Part shown: positions 17,153 through 27,956 of the stretch, piece after piece | Layout: the number at the start of each line of letters is the position of its first letter | Position numbering within the stretch: position 1 is the stretch's first letter | NCBI GenBank assembly: GCA_910584995.1 | Contig: CAJUDW010000011.1 | Span: forward strand, 1 to 64,000 | DNA: 64,000 nt | Reading direction: 5' to 3' | Source: an uncultured Oscillibacter sp. | Lineage (GTDB): Bacteria; Bacillota; Clostridia; Oscillospirales; Oscillospiraceae | Made by a program: the position numbers and the translations under genes | Notes under the pieces: model-generated | What the model was told of the DNA's origin: nothing | Seen by the model: the letters and a program-made list of their open reading frames with translations, nothing else | Databases searched by the model: none

Positions 17153-18004
17153 TTACCAGACCGGCGGCCCCGGATGACGGCCCGGCTCCCTCCGGCGGGG
17201 GGCGCTCTCCAGAAACTCGCTGGGGGACATGCCGGTCTCCCGGCGGAAAACCTTGGCGAAATAGTTGGCGTTGGCAAAGCCGGAGGCCTCTGCCGCGTAG
17301 GTGACGGAGGCCTCCTCGCTGCTCAGCAGCAGCTTGGCGTACTCAATCCGCACCTTGGTGATATACTTCCCCGGCGGGATGCCTGTCTGCCGGGTGAAGG
17401 CCCGGATCAGGTGGGGTTTGGACACCTCCAGCCGCTCCGCCAGTTCGTCCAGGCCCTCCAAGAAGGGAAACTCCTCCCGGATGATGGCGGCGGCAGCCTC
17501 CGCCAGCGGGGAGCCCTGGACATCCGGCCCCTCCGGCGAAAGCCGGGTCAACCGTACCAACAGATCATAGGCCCGGGAGGAAGCGGCGGCCCCATCCACC
17601 GGGGCGTGCTCGTTTTCCAGCACAGAGAGGGCCAGCACCGTTTCCCGGAGGATGGCCGCACCACCGGTAAGGGGCGGGCAATCCCCCAGCAGCCTCCCGG
17701 CCAGTTCCCCCCGGAACTGCACCGCGCCGCAGAGGCAGCCGGAAACGGCCTGGAGATCGTAGGCCCCCACCTCCTGGAACAGCAGGACCTGTCCCGGCTG
17801 GAGGAGGGTATCCCGGGTGTTGGTAATCACAATCAGGCTCCCCCGGATTGCCGCCGCGGCGATCCACTCCCCTTCCTCGCAGACGCCTCCGGCCCGGTTC
17901 CCCGCCTCCAGCGGCAGGAGCCGGGCCAGCGTCAGCGCCAGCAGCGCCCCCAGATCCGCATCCGGGGGGGCAGGCCGGATTTCCAGGTTTTGTCCGGACG
18001 CCAT
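17153..18004 (-). CDS. AraC-family transcriptional regulator
   Basis: A 283-residue regulator with a divergent N-terminal sensing domain (D-T-L-L-Q-P-G-Q-V-L-L-F-Q-E-V-G near 65) and a C-terminal AraC/XylS domain of two helix-turn-helix motifs, ending Y-A-A-E-A-S-G-F-A-N-A-N-Y-F-A-K-V-F-R-R-E-T-G-M-S-P-S-E-F. The ATG at 18004 follows AAGGAG. It lies directly upstream of the sugar importer on the same strand, with its own terminator between, which is the usual place for an MsmR-like activator of alpha-galactoside uptake. The PFL gene is 90 bases upstream on the same strand. Confidence 0.92.
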   Translation of the reverse strand: MASGQNLEIRPAPPDADLGALLALTLARLLPLEAGNRAGGVCEEGEWIAAAAIRGSLIVITNTRDTLLQPGQVLLFQEVGAYDLQAVSGCLCGAVQFRGELAGRLLGDCPPLTGGAAILRETVLALSVLENEHAPVDGAAASSRAYDLLVRLTRLSPEGPDVQGSPLAEAAAAIIREEFPFLEGLDELAERLEVSKPHLIRAFTRQTGIPPGKYITKVRIEYAKLLLSSEEASVTYAAEASGFANANYFAKVFRRETGMSPSEFLESAPRRREPGRHPGPPVW

Positions 18005-18094
18005 ACGCCAACTCCTTTCCGCAGGGATCCCCTGCCCGCAGGCCGCCGGAGGGCGGCAGGATACGTGCTTCTAAAAGCGATTGGGATGACTTTC

Positions 18095-19453
18095 TCAGTT
18101 CCGCAGGCTATGCAGCGGGGCAGGGATCCGCCCGCCCCGGGCGATGAAGGCGGCGCTGGATTCCCGGTGCACCGGCATCACCGGCGCGGAGCCCAGGAGC
18201 CCGCCCATTTCCACCGTATCTCCCACGGTTTTCCCGGGGGCGGGCAGGAGGCGGACGGCGGTGGTCTTGTTATTGACCATACCGATGGCCGCCTCGTCGG
18301 CAATCACGGCGGCAATGGTCTCCGCCGGAGTGTCCCCGGGGACGGCGATCATGTCCAATCCCACAGAGCAGACGCAGGTCATGGCCTCCAGCTTGTCCAG
18401 GCACAGCGTCCCGGCCCGGGCGGCGGCGATCATGCCCTCATCCTCGCTGACGGGGATGAAGGCCCCGGAGAGCCCGCCTACGGAGGAGGAGGCCATGACA
18501 CCCCCCTTCTTCACCGCGTCGTTCAGCAGGGCCAGGGCCGCCGTGGTGCCGTGGGTACCGCAGACCTCCAGGCCCATTTCTTCCAGGATACGGGCCACGC
18601 TGTCCCCTATGGCAGGGGTAGGGGCCAGGGAGAGATCCACAATGCCGAAGGGGGTGTCCAGGCGGCGGCTGGCCTCCTGGGCCACCAGCTGGCCCATACG
18701 GGTAACCCGGAAAGCAGTCTTTTTCACTGTCTCCGCCACCACGTCGAAGGGCTGTCCCTTCACAGACTGGAGGGCATGGTACACCACGCCGGGGCCGGAG
18801 ACCCCCACGTTGATAACACGCTCCGCCTCCCCTGCCCCGTGAAAGGCCCCGGCCATAAAGGGGTTGTCCTCCACGGCGTTGCAGAAAACCACCAGCTTGG
18901 CGCAGCCCAGGCCGTCCCGGTCCGCGGTTTTGGCGGCGGTCTCCTTCACAATGCGGCCCATAAGGCTCACGGCGTCCATGTTGATTCCCGCCCGGGTGGA
19001 GCCCACGTTCACGGAGGAGCAGACCAGTTCCGTCTCCGCCAAGGCCTGGGGGATAGAGCGGATCAGCCGCTGATCCGCAACGGTCATCCCCTTCTGTACC
19101 AGAGCGGAGTAACCGCCGATGAAGTTGACGCCGCAGGTTTTGGCGGCCCGGTCCATGGCCAGGGCAAAGGGCACGTAGTCCCCCGTCTCGGAGGCAGCGG
19201 CCACCATGGCGATGGGGGTGACGGAAATCCGCTTGTTGACAATGGGGATACCGAACTCCGCCTCAATCTCCTCCCCAGTCTTTACCAGGTTTTCGGCGGA
19301 GCGGGTAATTTTCTCATAGATTTTTTCGCAGGCCCGCCGGGGATCCGGATCGCAGCAGGAGAGGAGGGAAATCCCCATGGTGACGGTGCGGATATCCAGG
19401 TGCTGCTGGTCGATCATCTCGATAGTGGAGAGAATCTCCTTGTGTTTGAGCAT
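18095..19453 (-). CDS. PFL-family protein (UPF0210 / DUF711)
   Basis: A 452-residue protein of the UPF0210 family, which has a glycyl-radical-like barrel fold by homology but no established reaction. It begins M-L-K-H-K-E-I-L-S-T-I-E-M-I; conserved blocks include the C-S-S-V-N-V-G-S-T-R-A-G-I-N-M-D-A-V region and R-V-I-N-V-G-V-S-G-P-G-V-V. The protein is close to the usual 450 residues. In many Firmicutes the gene is paired with a small ACT-domain gene, exactly as here (12 bases upstream), so the ACT protein probably senses an amino acid or related ligand for it. Confidence 0.92.
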   Translation of the reverse strand: MLKHKEILSTIEMIDQQHLDIRTVTMGISLLSCCDPDPRRACEKIYEKITRSAENLVKTGEEIEAEFGIPIVNKRISVTPIAMVAAASETGDYVPFALAMDRAAKTCGVNFIGGYSALVQKGMTVADQRLIRSIPQALAETELVCSSVNVGSTRAGINMDAVSLMGRIVKETAAKTADRDGLGCAKLVVFCNAVEDNPFMAGAFHGAGEAERVINVGVSGPGVVYHALQSVKGQPFDVVAETVKKTAFRVTRMGQLVAQEASRRLDTPFGIVDLSLAPTPAIGDSVARILEEMGLEVCGTHGTTAALALLNDAVKKGGVMASSSVGGLSGAFIPVSEDEGMIAAARAGTLCLDKLEAMTCVCSVGLDMIAVPGDTPAETIAAVIADEAAIGMVNNKTTAVRLLPAPGKTVGDTVEMGGLLGSAPVMPVHRESSAAFIARGGRIPAPLHSLRN

Positions 19454-19465
19454 GGCGTGGCCTCC

Positions 19466-19735
19466 TTAAATCCGGTGCATGGCGTCGAAGATTTCCTCCC
19501 GCTGGATGCGGATGGAGAGGCCCATCTCCCGGGCCAGTTCCGACAGGGCGTTCCCCAGTTCCGCGTAGGTGGCGGTGGCGGCGCTGACGTCCACGGCCAT
19601 TACCATGGTAAAGGCCCCCTGTAAAATGGTCTGGGAGATATCCAGGATATTGACGTTATACTGGGCCAGGCGGTTGCAGACGGCGGCGATAATACCCACC
19701 CGATCCTGGCCTACGACAGAGACAATGGCATGCAT
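19466..19735 (-). CDS. ACT-domain protein (UPF0237)
   Basis: An 89-residue protein made of one ACT ligand-binding domain: M-H-A-I-V-S-V-V-G-Q-D-R-V-G-I-I-A-A-V at the start, then N-V-N-I-L-D-I-S-Q-T-I-L. ACT domains bind small ligands, usually amino acids. The ATG at 19735 follows AAGGAGG; the frame extends further upstream but without a ribosome site. First gene of the UPF0237-UPF0210 pair. Confidence 0.93.
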   Translation of the reverse strand: MHAIVSVVGQDRVGIIAAVCNRLAQYNVNILDISQTILQGAFTMVMAVDVSAATATYAELGNALSELAREMGLSIRIQREEIFDAMHRI

Positions 19736-20097
19736 GGCGGTTCCTCCTTGCGCCGCCTCTCCGGCGGCGGTATTCATGAAGTCAGGGAAGCGCCAACTAT
19801 TCAGCCAGCGGTTCCTTCGGCGGCCTGAGGGCAAAAACAGCCGCTTTGGGGTTATTTTAACACATTTTTGCCCCAAAGTATAGGCCTTGTTTGATAAATG
19901 GCAGAATGACCAACGATGGGAGATTTTTCTGCCAATCGAGGCGGTTTAACGCAGCCATACTTAGTGTATGGCAAGGGACATCCACACAGGGCAACGAGAA
20001 AAGATCCGCACTTTTGGCGTTTTGACAGTTTTCAAACGAGGCCTGGCCGCAAACCAGAAAAACGGCGGAATCTGCTTCCGCCGTTTTCCGGATATGT
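19736..20097. other. Intergenic region with a terminator and a possible repeat fragment
   Basis: 362 bases without a credible gene. 20059-20086 is the terminator of the ferredoxin-fusion gene. At 19954-19970 an inverted repeat, CCATAC TTAGT GTATGG, is embedded in a stretch that shares a 19-base motif with 9203-9221. A minus-strand frame across 19857-20180 has no ribosome site. Confidence 0.5.
20059..20086 (-). terminator. Terminator after the flavodoxin-ferredoxin gene
   Basis: Perfect 12-bp stem AAAACGGCGGAA / TTCCGCCGTTTT with a 4-5 base loop, 12 bases after the stop; the stem ends in a T tract on either strand. Confidence 0.8.
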
Positions 20098-20913
20098 TCA
20101 CAAAAAGATTTCGTTGACCTTCGGTTCCCGGAAATTCGCCTCCAGCATGGCCACATGGGACAAAAAGGCCGGGTCGTCAAAATATTTCGCGTGCCGGGTG
20201 CACCGCCGCACGCAGGATTGGCACTTGATGCAAAGGCCCGGAACCTGGGAGACGTCCGCCGGATCGATGGCCCCCATGGGGCAGGTCCGGGCGCAGACGC
20301 CGCAGCCGCAGCACTTGGAGAGAGCCGTCCGGGGTTTGGCTTTTAAAAACTTGGCTGGCTGGCCGCCGGCATCCTTGGGGACATAGTAAGGGGCGCCGGG
20401 ATCCCCGGGAACGGCAGGGACGGTGCTGTCCCCCCTGCGGATTTTCTCCGCAACTTTCCCGGCGAAGGCCCTAGCCTCCGCCAAATCGTCCCAATCGGGA
20501 CGGCCCCCGGCCAGGTTATCCGTAAAGGCGTGCCGGGCGGCGAAAGCCCCCGCTCCGGTGATTTGGAACCCGTTCTCCCCCAGTAAGGCGCAGAGTTCCG
20601 CCAGGGAGTTTTCCCAGGCCCGGTTGCCGTAGGTGACTACAGGGACTGCCAGCGCGCCGTCCCCCCGGAAGCGGGCCCGGAAATCCGGCGCGATTTTGTT
20701 GGGCATCCGCCCGGCGTAGGTGGGCGAACCGATTACCGCCAGATCGGAGGGGCCGAAGCAGGCCTCCTGTGCCCGATCCCCCGGTTTGGTGAAAGGCCGC
20801 TCCCGCAGGGGCAGATCCAGTTCCTTTGCCAGGGCCTCGCCAATGGCCCGGACAACCTTTTCCGTAGCCCCGGCAGGGCTGAAGGCAGAAATCCAAACGG
20901 TTTGCAATGTCAT
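20098..20913 (-). CDS. EFR1-type flavodoxin / 2[4Fe-4S] ferredoxin fusion
   Basis: A 271-residue electron-transfer protein. The N-terminal 165 residues form a flavodoxin-like domain (S-P-A-G-A-T-E-K-V-V near 11, G-S-P-T-Y-A-G-R-M-P-N-K near 65). The C-terminus has two 4Fe-4S motifs: C-C-G-C-G-V-C-A-R-T-C-P and C-I-K-C-Q-S-C-V-R-R-C. This layout is that of EFR1 proteins of clostridia, whose partners are not firmly known. It may need clusters from SufCB. The ATG at 20913 follows AGGAGG; no membrane segment. Confidence 0.92.
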   Translation of the reverse strand: MTLQTVWISAFSPAGATEKVVRAIGEALAKELDLPLRERPFTKPGDRAQEACFGPSDLAVIGSPTYAGRMPNKIAPDFRARFRGDGALAVPVVTYGNRAWENSLAELCALLGENGFQITGAGAFAARHAFTDNLAGGRPDWDDLAEARAFAGKVAEKIRRGDSTVPAVPGDPGAPYYVPKDAGGQPAKFLKAKPRTALSKCCGCGVCARTCPMGAIDPADVSQVPGLCIKCQSCVRRCTRHAKYFDDPAFLSHVAMLEANFREPKVNEIFL

Positions 20914-20974
20914 ATCCAGTCCTCCTGTAAAAGCAGGCGTCCGGGATTGCCGGACGCCTGCTGTATGAATTGGC

Positions 20975-21184
20975 TTAAATGGCAAAATCCTCCGGCTTCA
21001 GCCGTTCCGTCTCCAGGACGGCAGGCCGGGGCGGGACGCGCTTGAGGGGGTCGTACCGGAAGGAACGGCAGCTGTTTTCCGCCGGGACCACGCCCCGCTT
21101 CACGCAGGCCACCTCCCGCTCGCTGATCCCCTGGCCCCGGCAGCAGTAGGCACAGCGGGGCTCAATATCCTTTCTAAACAGCAT
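20975..21184 (-). CDS. Small cysteine-rich conserved hypothetical protein
   Basis: A 69-residue protein, MLFRKDIEPRCAYCC at the start, with further cysteines in R-E-V-A-C-V-K-R-G-V and A-E-N-S-C-R-S-F-R-Y-D-P. The spacing suggests a small zinc-binding or redox protein. The ATG at 21184 has GGGGAGG upstream. It lies 11 bases after clpE-like and 61 bases before the ferredoxin fusion, so it is likely cotranscribed with the unfoldase. I recall no named family; function unknown. Confidence 0.75.
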   Translation of the reverse strand: MLFRKDIEPRCAYCCRGQGISEREVACVKRGVVPAENSCRSFRYDPLKRVPPRPAVLETERLKPEDFAI

Positions 21185-21195
21185 GGCACCTCCCC

Positions 21196-23502
<2,307 letters not shown>

Positions 23503-23563
23503 TTTTTACCTCCAAAAACGGGCATACCGCCCAAATGGGAAAAACGGCGCGGTCCCCTCCGAA

Positions 23564-24214
23564 TCAGTGAAGCCCCGCCGTGAAAATGCGGAGAAAATAA
23601 GTCTCGCTCCAGGGCGGCTCCCCCAGGGGAAAGCCCAAGCGTCCCAGGAGCACGGCTGCCAGAAGCAGCAGCAAGATCCCTTCCACAAGGCCTGCCGCGC
23701 CGCCGAGAAGGGCGTTTGCATCAGACAGCAGCGGCAGCTTCAGCACCAGATCCACTGCCCGGGCGGCAATTTTCAGCAGAACCATAAACAGGAAAAAGGC
23801 CAGGATGTACAAAATCCCATGGATGACGGACTCCGCCACAGTCTCCACCACCGCCTCCACGATGGTAGCCCCGGCGTCCCGCACAGCGTCCCCGGCCCGC
23901 TCTGCCAGGGCATCCCGCAACTCTGGGGACAGGCCCAGCAGTTCCATAAGTTCCTCCGGGGCAGCGGCCTCCCAGCCCTCCCGGCTCTCCAGGGCGCCTG
24001 TCAGCCTGGCTTCCACATGGCGCTCAATAACGGGGGTGAGGAAACGGGCGGCAGGGGCGGAGAGGGTATTGGCGGCAATCCCGGCCCCCACCAGGGAGAG
24101 CACCACGATCACCAGCCCCGACAGGGCCCGGAACAGGCCCCGCTTTATGCCGAACACGGCGAACCCAATCAATACGGCCGCCGCAGCGATGTCTATTATA
24201 ACAGGTGACGTCAC
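23564..24214 (-). CDS. CvpA-family membrane protein
   Basis: A 216-residue protein with four or more hydrophobic segments: I-I-D-I-A-A-A-A-V-L-I-G-F near the N-terminus, K-R-G-L-F-R-A-L-S-G-L (the CvpA signature), a long amphipathic middle, and two C-terminal membrane segments. CvpA is linked to colicin V production and envelope homeostasis in other bacteria; the exact role is unknown. The start is a GTG at 24214 with AGGTAGGA upstream; no in-frame ATG fits. It lies between DUF5711 and the unfoldase genes. Confidence 0.85.
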   Translation of the reverse strand: MTSPVIIDIAAAAVLIGFAVFGIKRGLFRALSGLVIVVLSLVGAGIAANTLSAPAARFLTPVIERHVEARLTGALESREGWEAAAPEELMELLGLSPELRDALAERAGDAVRDAGATIVEAVVETVAESVIHGILYILAFFLFMVLLKIAARAVDLVLKLPLLSDANALLGGAAGLVEGILLLLLAAVLLGRLGFPLGEPPWSETYFLRIFTAGLH

Positions 24215-24271
24215 GTTTTCCTACCTTTCATGCTGTAAACGTTTTGTGAACTTGGCTGTAAATGTTTGATC

Positions 24272-25420
24272 TCAAGGCAAAAATAGCTTGGCGGAATCGC
24301 TGCCCAGCAGCAGGGCGGTGCCGTCCGTCCGCATGAGGACGCCCCCGGCGTCATCCACACCCCGGAGGGAGGCGTAAACCTGCAGGTCCTGATTATACAC
24401 CACCAGGCTGTCCGTGTACAGTACCGCCAGATACCGGCCTGCGGCGGAGATGTCCCGGATCTCCTGCCGGATATCCAGGGAGCCCAATTCCCGTCCGGAA
24501 TCGTCCACCGTCACAAGACGGCCCACATTGCCGGACTGGTACTGGTTCAGCAGCAGGACGGCGAAGCCGTCCCCGTTCAGATCGTAATCCCGGAGGAAAC
24601 TCCCGCCGTAGGAGTAGACGGCCCTGACGGAGCCCATCAGGGAGGCAAAGGTCAGGCAGGTGTCAGACACGGTGGCCAGGTAATCCCCGGTCTGCCCGAT
24701 AGACAGTACCAGCCCGCCTGTCACGTCGTAATCGGCGAGGGGGGCCTCCTGGGTGAGGTCGTAGAGAATGACGTTGCTGACAAAGACCCCCTCCTCCTGG
24801 CCCAGGACCACCGCCGCCAGATATCCGCCGTCGTCGGTGACGTAGGCGTCCATCAGGAACCGCTGGGAAGAGTTGAAGGCAAACAACTCCTGCATGGCGT
24901 CCCCGTAGACCACGGCGGAGCCCTTGAGGCCGGGCTTTTCCGCCGTCACGGCCAGCATCCCCTTCCGGTTCAGTGTGGCGGAGAGGAAGGCGGAGGAGAT
25001 ATCGGAGGTCAGGTGCAGCGCCTCGCCGTTCTCATCCAGCACATACAGTTCCGTACCGCCCACATCGTAGGCAACAACCCTGCCGCCGCCCTGGGCCATG
25101 GCGGGGTTGGCCATGTTGACGGGGGCGGACCAGGCCTCGCCGCCGTTTTGATCCAGCAGGCAAACGGACACGTCAGAGAGCACCACCAGCCGGTTCCCCA
25201 GGGCGGCAAAACGGTTCTTGGGGGAGATCTCGTAGCGGTAGCGGACCTGCCCGGTCTCCGCGCCGCCGTAATTCAGCCGGCGGCGGATGGCGTCAAAGCC
25301 CGTGCCGTCCCGGTAGGCGGCAGCCGTCACCAGGGCCAGCACCGCCGCCAGGACCAGGAGGAAGGGGCGGAACCGCCGGCCCCGCTTCTGTTTTCTTTTC
25401 TCGGTGGTCGTCTCAGCCAT
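24272..25420 (-). CDS. DUF5711-family membrane-anchored protein
   Basis: A 382-residue protein with a basic N-terminus (K-R-K-Q-K-R-G-R-R-F-R), one transmembrane segment (F-L-L-V-L-A-A-V-L-A-L-V-T) at about residues 17-32, and a repeat-rich outer part of beta-strand blocks (for example N-R-L-V-V-L-S-D-V-S-V-C-L-L-D-Q-N-G and G-R-V-V-A-Y-D-V-G-G-T-E-L-Y-V-L-D-E-N-G) that looks like a beta-propeller. This matches DUF5711, of unknown function. The ATG at 25420 overlaps truA by eight bases; an ATG at 25432 is possible. Co-occurrence with CvpA suggests an envelope role. Confidence 0.82.
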   Translation of the reverse strand: MAETTTEKRKQKRGRRFRPFLLVLAAVLALVTAAAYRDGTGFDAIRRRLNYGGAETGQVRYRYEISPKNRFAALGNRLVVLSDVSVCLLDQNGGEAWSAPVNMANPAMAQGGGRVVAYDVGGTELYVLDENGEALHLTSDISSAFLSATLNRKGMLAVTAEKPGLKGSAVVYGDAMQELFAFNSSQRFLMDAYVTDDGGYLAAVVLGQEEGVFVSNVILYDLTQEAPLADYDVTGGLVLSIGQTGDYLATVSDTCLTFASLMGSVRAVYSYGGSFLRDYDLNGDGFAVLLLNQYQSGNVGRLVTVDDSGRELGSLDIRQEIRDISAAGRYLAVLYTDSLVVYNQDLQVYASLRGVDDAGGVLMRTDGTALLLGSDSAKLFLP

Positions 25421-26168
25421 GCAGTCGTTCATCCTCATACCATAGTCTTGTGAGATACAGCCCGCCGGGGGGAACAGTGGGCCCCGCCAGGGTCCGGTCC
25501 CCCCGCTCCAGGATGGCGGGGATATCCTCCGGGCGAAGCTTCCCCTCCGCCGCGTAAAGCACCGTCCCGGTGATGGATCGGACCATATTGTATAAAAACC
25601 CGTTGGCGCACACCCGCAGTTCCAGCAGATCCCCGTTCCGGGAGACCCGGCACCAGTGGATGGTGCGGACGGTGGATTTTGTCTCCGTGCCCACGTTCCG
25701 CACCGCCCGGAAATCGTGGGTGCCCTCAAACTGGCGGGCAGCCTCATCCAGGAGAGCCTCGTCCAGACGCTTGGGATAGAAGTAGGCTCGGTTGACATAA
25801 AATGGATTCTTAAACCGGGAGTTGAAAATCCGGTAGGTATATTCTTTTTTCACGCAGGAGCCGATGGCGTTGAAGCCCTCCGGCACCTCGTAGGCCTGGA
25901 GGACGGCGATGTCCTCCGGCGTGTGGGTATTGACGGCGAAGGGCAGCCGGTCAATGGGAATCCGGCTCTCCGTGCGGAAATTGGCGATATAGCGTTCCGC
26001 GTGGACCCCGGCGTCGGTGCGGCCGCAGCCGGTGAGATGGACCGGCCCGCCGCACACTTTGCCAATGGCCTTTTCCAGGGTCTCACAGACGCTGGAGGCG
26101 TTTTTCTGCACCTGCCAGCCGTGATAGCCTGCGCCGTTGTACATCAATTTCAGGGCAATGTTCCGCAA
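25413..26168 (-). CDS. truA: tRNA pseudouridine synthase A
   Basis: A 251-residue enzyme that makes pseudouridine at positions 38-40 of the tRNA anticodon stem. The catalytic Asp is in T-G-C-G-R-T-D-A-G-V-H-A; K-L-M-Y-N-G-A-G-Y-H-G-W-Q opens the protein and the C-terminal F-L-Y-N-M-V-R-S-I-T-G is typical. The start is a TTG at 26168 with GGGAGG upstream; no other in-frame start with a site is near. In many Firmicutes truA follows ecfT, as here. Confidence 0.95.
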   Translation of the reverse strand: MRNIALKLMYNGAGYHGWQVQKNASSVCETLEKAIGKVCGGPVHLTGCGRTDAGVHAERYIANFRTESRIPIDRLPFAVNTHTPEDIAVLQAYEVPEGFNAIGSCVKKEYTYRIFNSRFKNPFYVNRAYFYPKRLDEALLDEAARQFEGTHDFRAVRNVGTETKSTVRTIHWCRVSRNGDLLELRVCANGFLYNMVRSITGTVLYAAEGKLRPEDIPAILERGDRTLAGPTVPPGGLYLTRLWYEDERLHG

Positions 26169-26240
26169 AGGATTCCTCCCTCTTCCGAAGCGGCGCCCCG
26201 CCCGCCGGAACCCGGCGGAAACGGAAAGCCCGCGGTTTTG

Positions 26241-27047
26241 TTACAGCCCGAACCGCCCCAGCACGATGACGGCAGCCATAACGGCGGCCCCCAGGATCAG
26301 GGCAGCGGCGTCCCGCCGTTGGTATTGCAGCACATGGAGCCGGGTGCGGCCCTCGCCGCCGTGGTAGCAGCGGCACTCCATAGCGGTGGCCAGTTCGTCC
26401 GCCCGCCGGAAGGCGCTGATAAACAGGGGCACTAGGATGGGGAGCAGGGCCCTGGCCTTTTCCAGCAGGTTCCCGCTCTCAAAGTCCGCCCCCCGGGCCT
26501 TCTGGGCGGACATGATCTTGTCCGTCTCCTCAATCAGGGTGGGGATGAACCGCAGGGCGATGGACATCATCATGGCCAGTTCGTGAACCGGCACCCGGAA
26601 CCGCTTGAGGCCGTTCATCAGCCGCTCCAGTCCGTCGGTGAGGCTGATGGGGCTGGTGGTGTAGGTCATGAGGAAGGTGCCCATGATGAGCATCATAATC
26701 CGCAGCACCATGAAAAAGGCGCTGTGAATCCCGGCAGCGGAGATGCGCAGGGGGCCCCACTCCAGGAGATAGGCCTCGGCAGGGGTAAAGAAAAGGTTCA
26801 ACACCGCTGTAAAAACAATGATAAAGAGGATAGGCCGCAGCCCCCGGACCAGGGCCTTCAGCCCCACCCGAGAGATCCGCACGCACACGGCCAGCGTCAG
26901 GGCCAGCAGGCCATAGGAAAACAGATCCTTTGCCATGAACAGGGCCACGATATAAAAGAGCACCAGGAGGATCTTTGTCCGGGGATCCAGCCGGTGGGCC
27001 ACGGTGTCGCCGGGGAAAAACTGGCCCAGGGTGATATCCTTCAGCAT
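26241..27047 (-). CDS. ecfT: Energy-coupling factor transporter transmembrane protein EcfT
   Basis: A 268-residue membrane protein, scaffold of group II ECF transporters, which take up vitamins and metals through exchangeable S components. About six hydrophobic segments are seen. The two coupling helices carry the family motifs A-R-G-A-D (about 187) and A-M-E-C-R-C-Y (about 223, the A-x-E-x-R form). It overlaps ecfA2 by seven bases. No S component is in the window. Confidence 0.95.
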   Translation of the reverse strand: MLKDITLGQFFPGDTVAHRLDPRTKILLVLFYIVALFMAKDLFSYGLLALTLAVCVRISRVGLKALVRGLRPILFIIVFTAVLNLFFTPAEAYLLEWGPLRISAAGIHSAFFMVLRIMMLIMGTFLMTYTTSPISLTDGLERLMNGLKRFRVPVHELAMMMSIALRFIPTLIEETDKIMSAQKARGADFESGNLLEKARALLPILVPLFISAFRRADELATAMECRCYHGGEGRTRLHVLQYQRRDAAALILGAAVMAAVIVLGRFGL

Positions 27048-27907
27048 GGCGCGCCTCCCTTTCCCAGGGCCAGCAGCTGCCGCTCCAGATCCTCCGGGGT
27101 GTACACCGCCGGATCCACAGGAACCCCCCGCTTCGCCAGGGCCATGGCCACCCTGGTGATCTGGGGCACATCCAGCCCCGCGCCCAGCAGTTCTTCCGCC
27201 CGGGCGAAAACCTGGGCAGGCGTCCCATCCATGAGGATATGGGCGTTTTTCAGTACTAGGATCCGATCCGCGTTCCGGGCGATCTCGTCCATGCTGTGGC
27301 TCACCAGAATCACCGTACCTCCCCGGAGGCGGTGGTAGTCCTGGATGTTGGCCATCAGGTTCTCCCGGCCTGCCGGATCCAGCCCTGCGGTGGGCTCGTC
27401 CAGCACCAGCACCTCCGGCTCCATCGCCAGCACCCCCGCCAGGGCCACCCGGCGCTTCTGCCCGCCGGACAGTTCAAAGGGGGATTTCTCCAGATGCTCG
27501 TCCCGGACGCCGGCAATCCGGGCAGCCTCCCGGACGCAGCGATCCAACTCTTCCCCGGCCTTCCCCATGTTGGAGGGGCCAAAGGAAATGTCCTTGTACA
27601 CGGTCTCTTCAAAAAGCTGGTGCTCCGGATACTGGAAAACCAGCCCTACCCGGAACCGCACATCCCGGATTTTCTTCGGCTCCGCCCAGATGTCCTTCCC
27701 CTCCAGCAGCACACGCCCGGAGGTGGGCTTCAGCAGGCCGTTGAGATGCTGGATAAGGGTGGATTTCCCGGATCCGGTGTGGCCGATGACCCCCAGGAAC
27801 TCTCCCGGGCTGACGGAAAAACTCACGTCCTCTACGGCGCTGCGCTGGAAGGGCGTACCGGCGCTATAGGTATGGGTAAGGTTTTGAATCTGTAGGATGG
27901 GTTCCAA
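27041..27907 (-). CDS. ecfA2: Energy-coupling factor ATPase EcfA2
   Basis: A 288-residue ABC ATPase, one half of the EcfA1/A2 motor. Walker A is G-H-T-G-S-G-K-S-T, the signature LSGGQKRRVALAG and Walker B V-L-V-L-D-E-P-T-A-G-L-D-P are seen. The Q-Y-P-E-H-Q-L-F Q-loop is typical of EcfA2. The start is a TTG at 27907 with GGAGG eight bases upstream; a nearby ATG is out of frame. Confidence 0.95.
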   Translation of the reverse strand: MEPILQIQNLTHTYSAGTPFQRSAVEDVSFSVSPGEFLGVIGHTGSGKSTLIQHLNGLLKPTSGRVLLEGKDIWAEPKKIRDVRFRVGLVFQYPEHQLFEETVYKDISFGPSNMGKAGEELDRCVREAARIAGVRDEHLEKSPFELSGGQKRRVALAGVLAMEPEVLVLDEPTAGLDPAGRENLMANIQDYHRLRGGTVILVSHSMDEIARNADRILVLKNAHILMDGTPAQVFARAEELLGAGLDVPQITRVAMALAKRGVPVDPAVYTPEDLERQLLALGKGGAPC

Positions 27908-27956
27908 TCATGTATCCTCCAGTCGTTGAGATAAAAGCCAAAGGGGCAGGCCCTTT

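Noticed and set aside
17063..19624. An 853-codon plus-strand frame
   Set aside because: Antisense of the AraC, UPF0210 and ACT genes, all of which have clear homology on the minus strand.
19857..20180. A 107-codon minus-strand frame
   Set aside because: It runs across the ferredoxin-fusion terminator and overlaps that gene's end, without a ribosome site.
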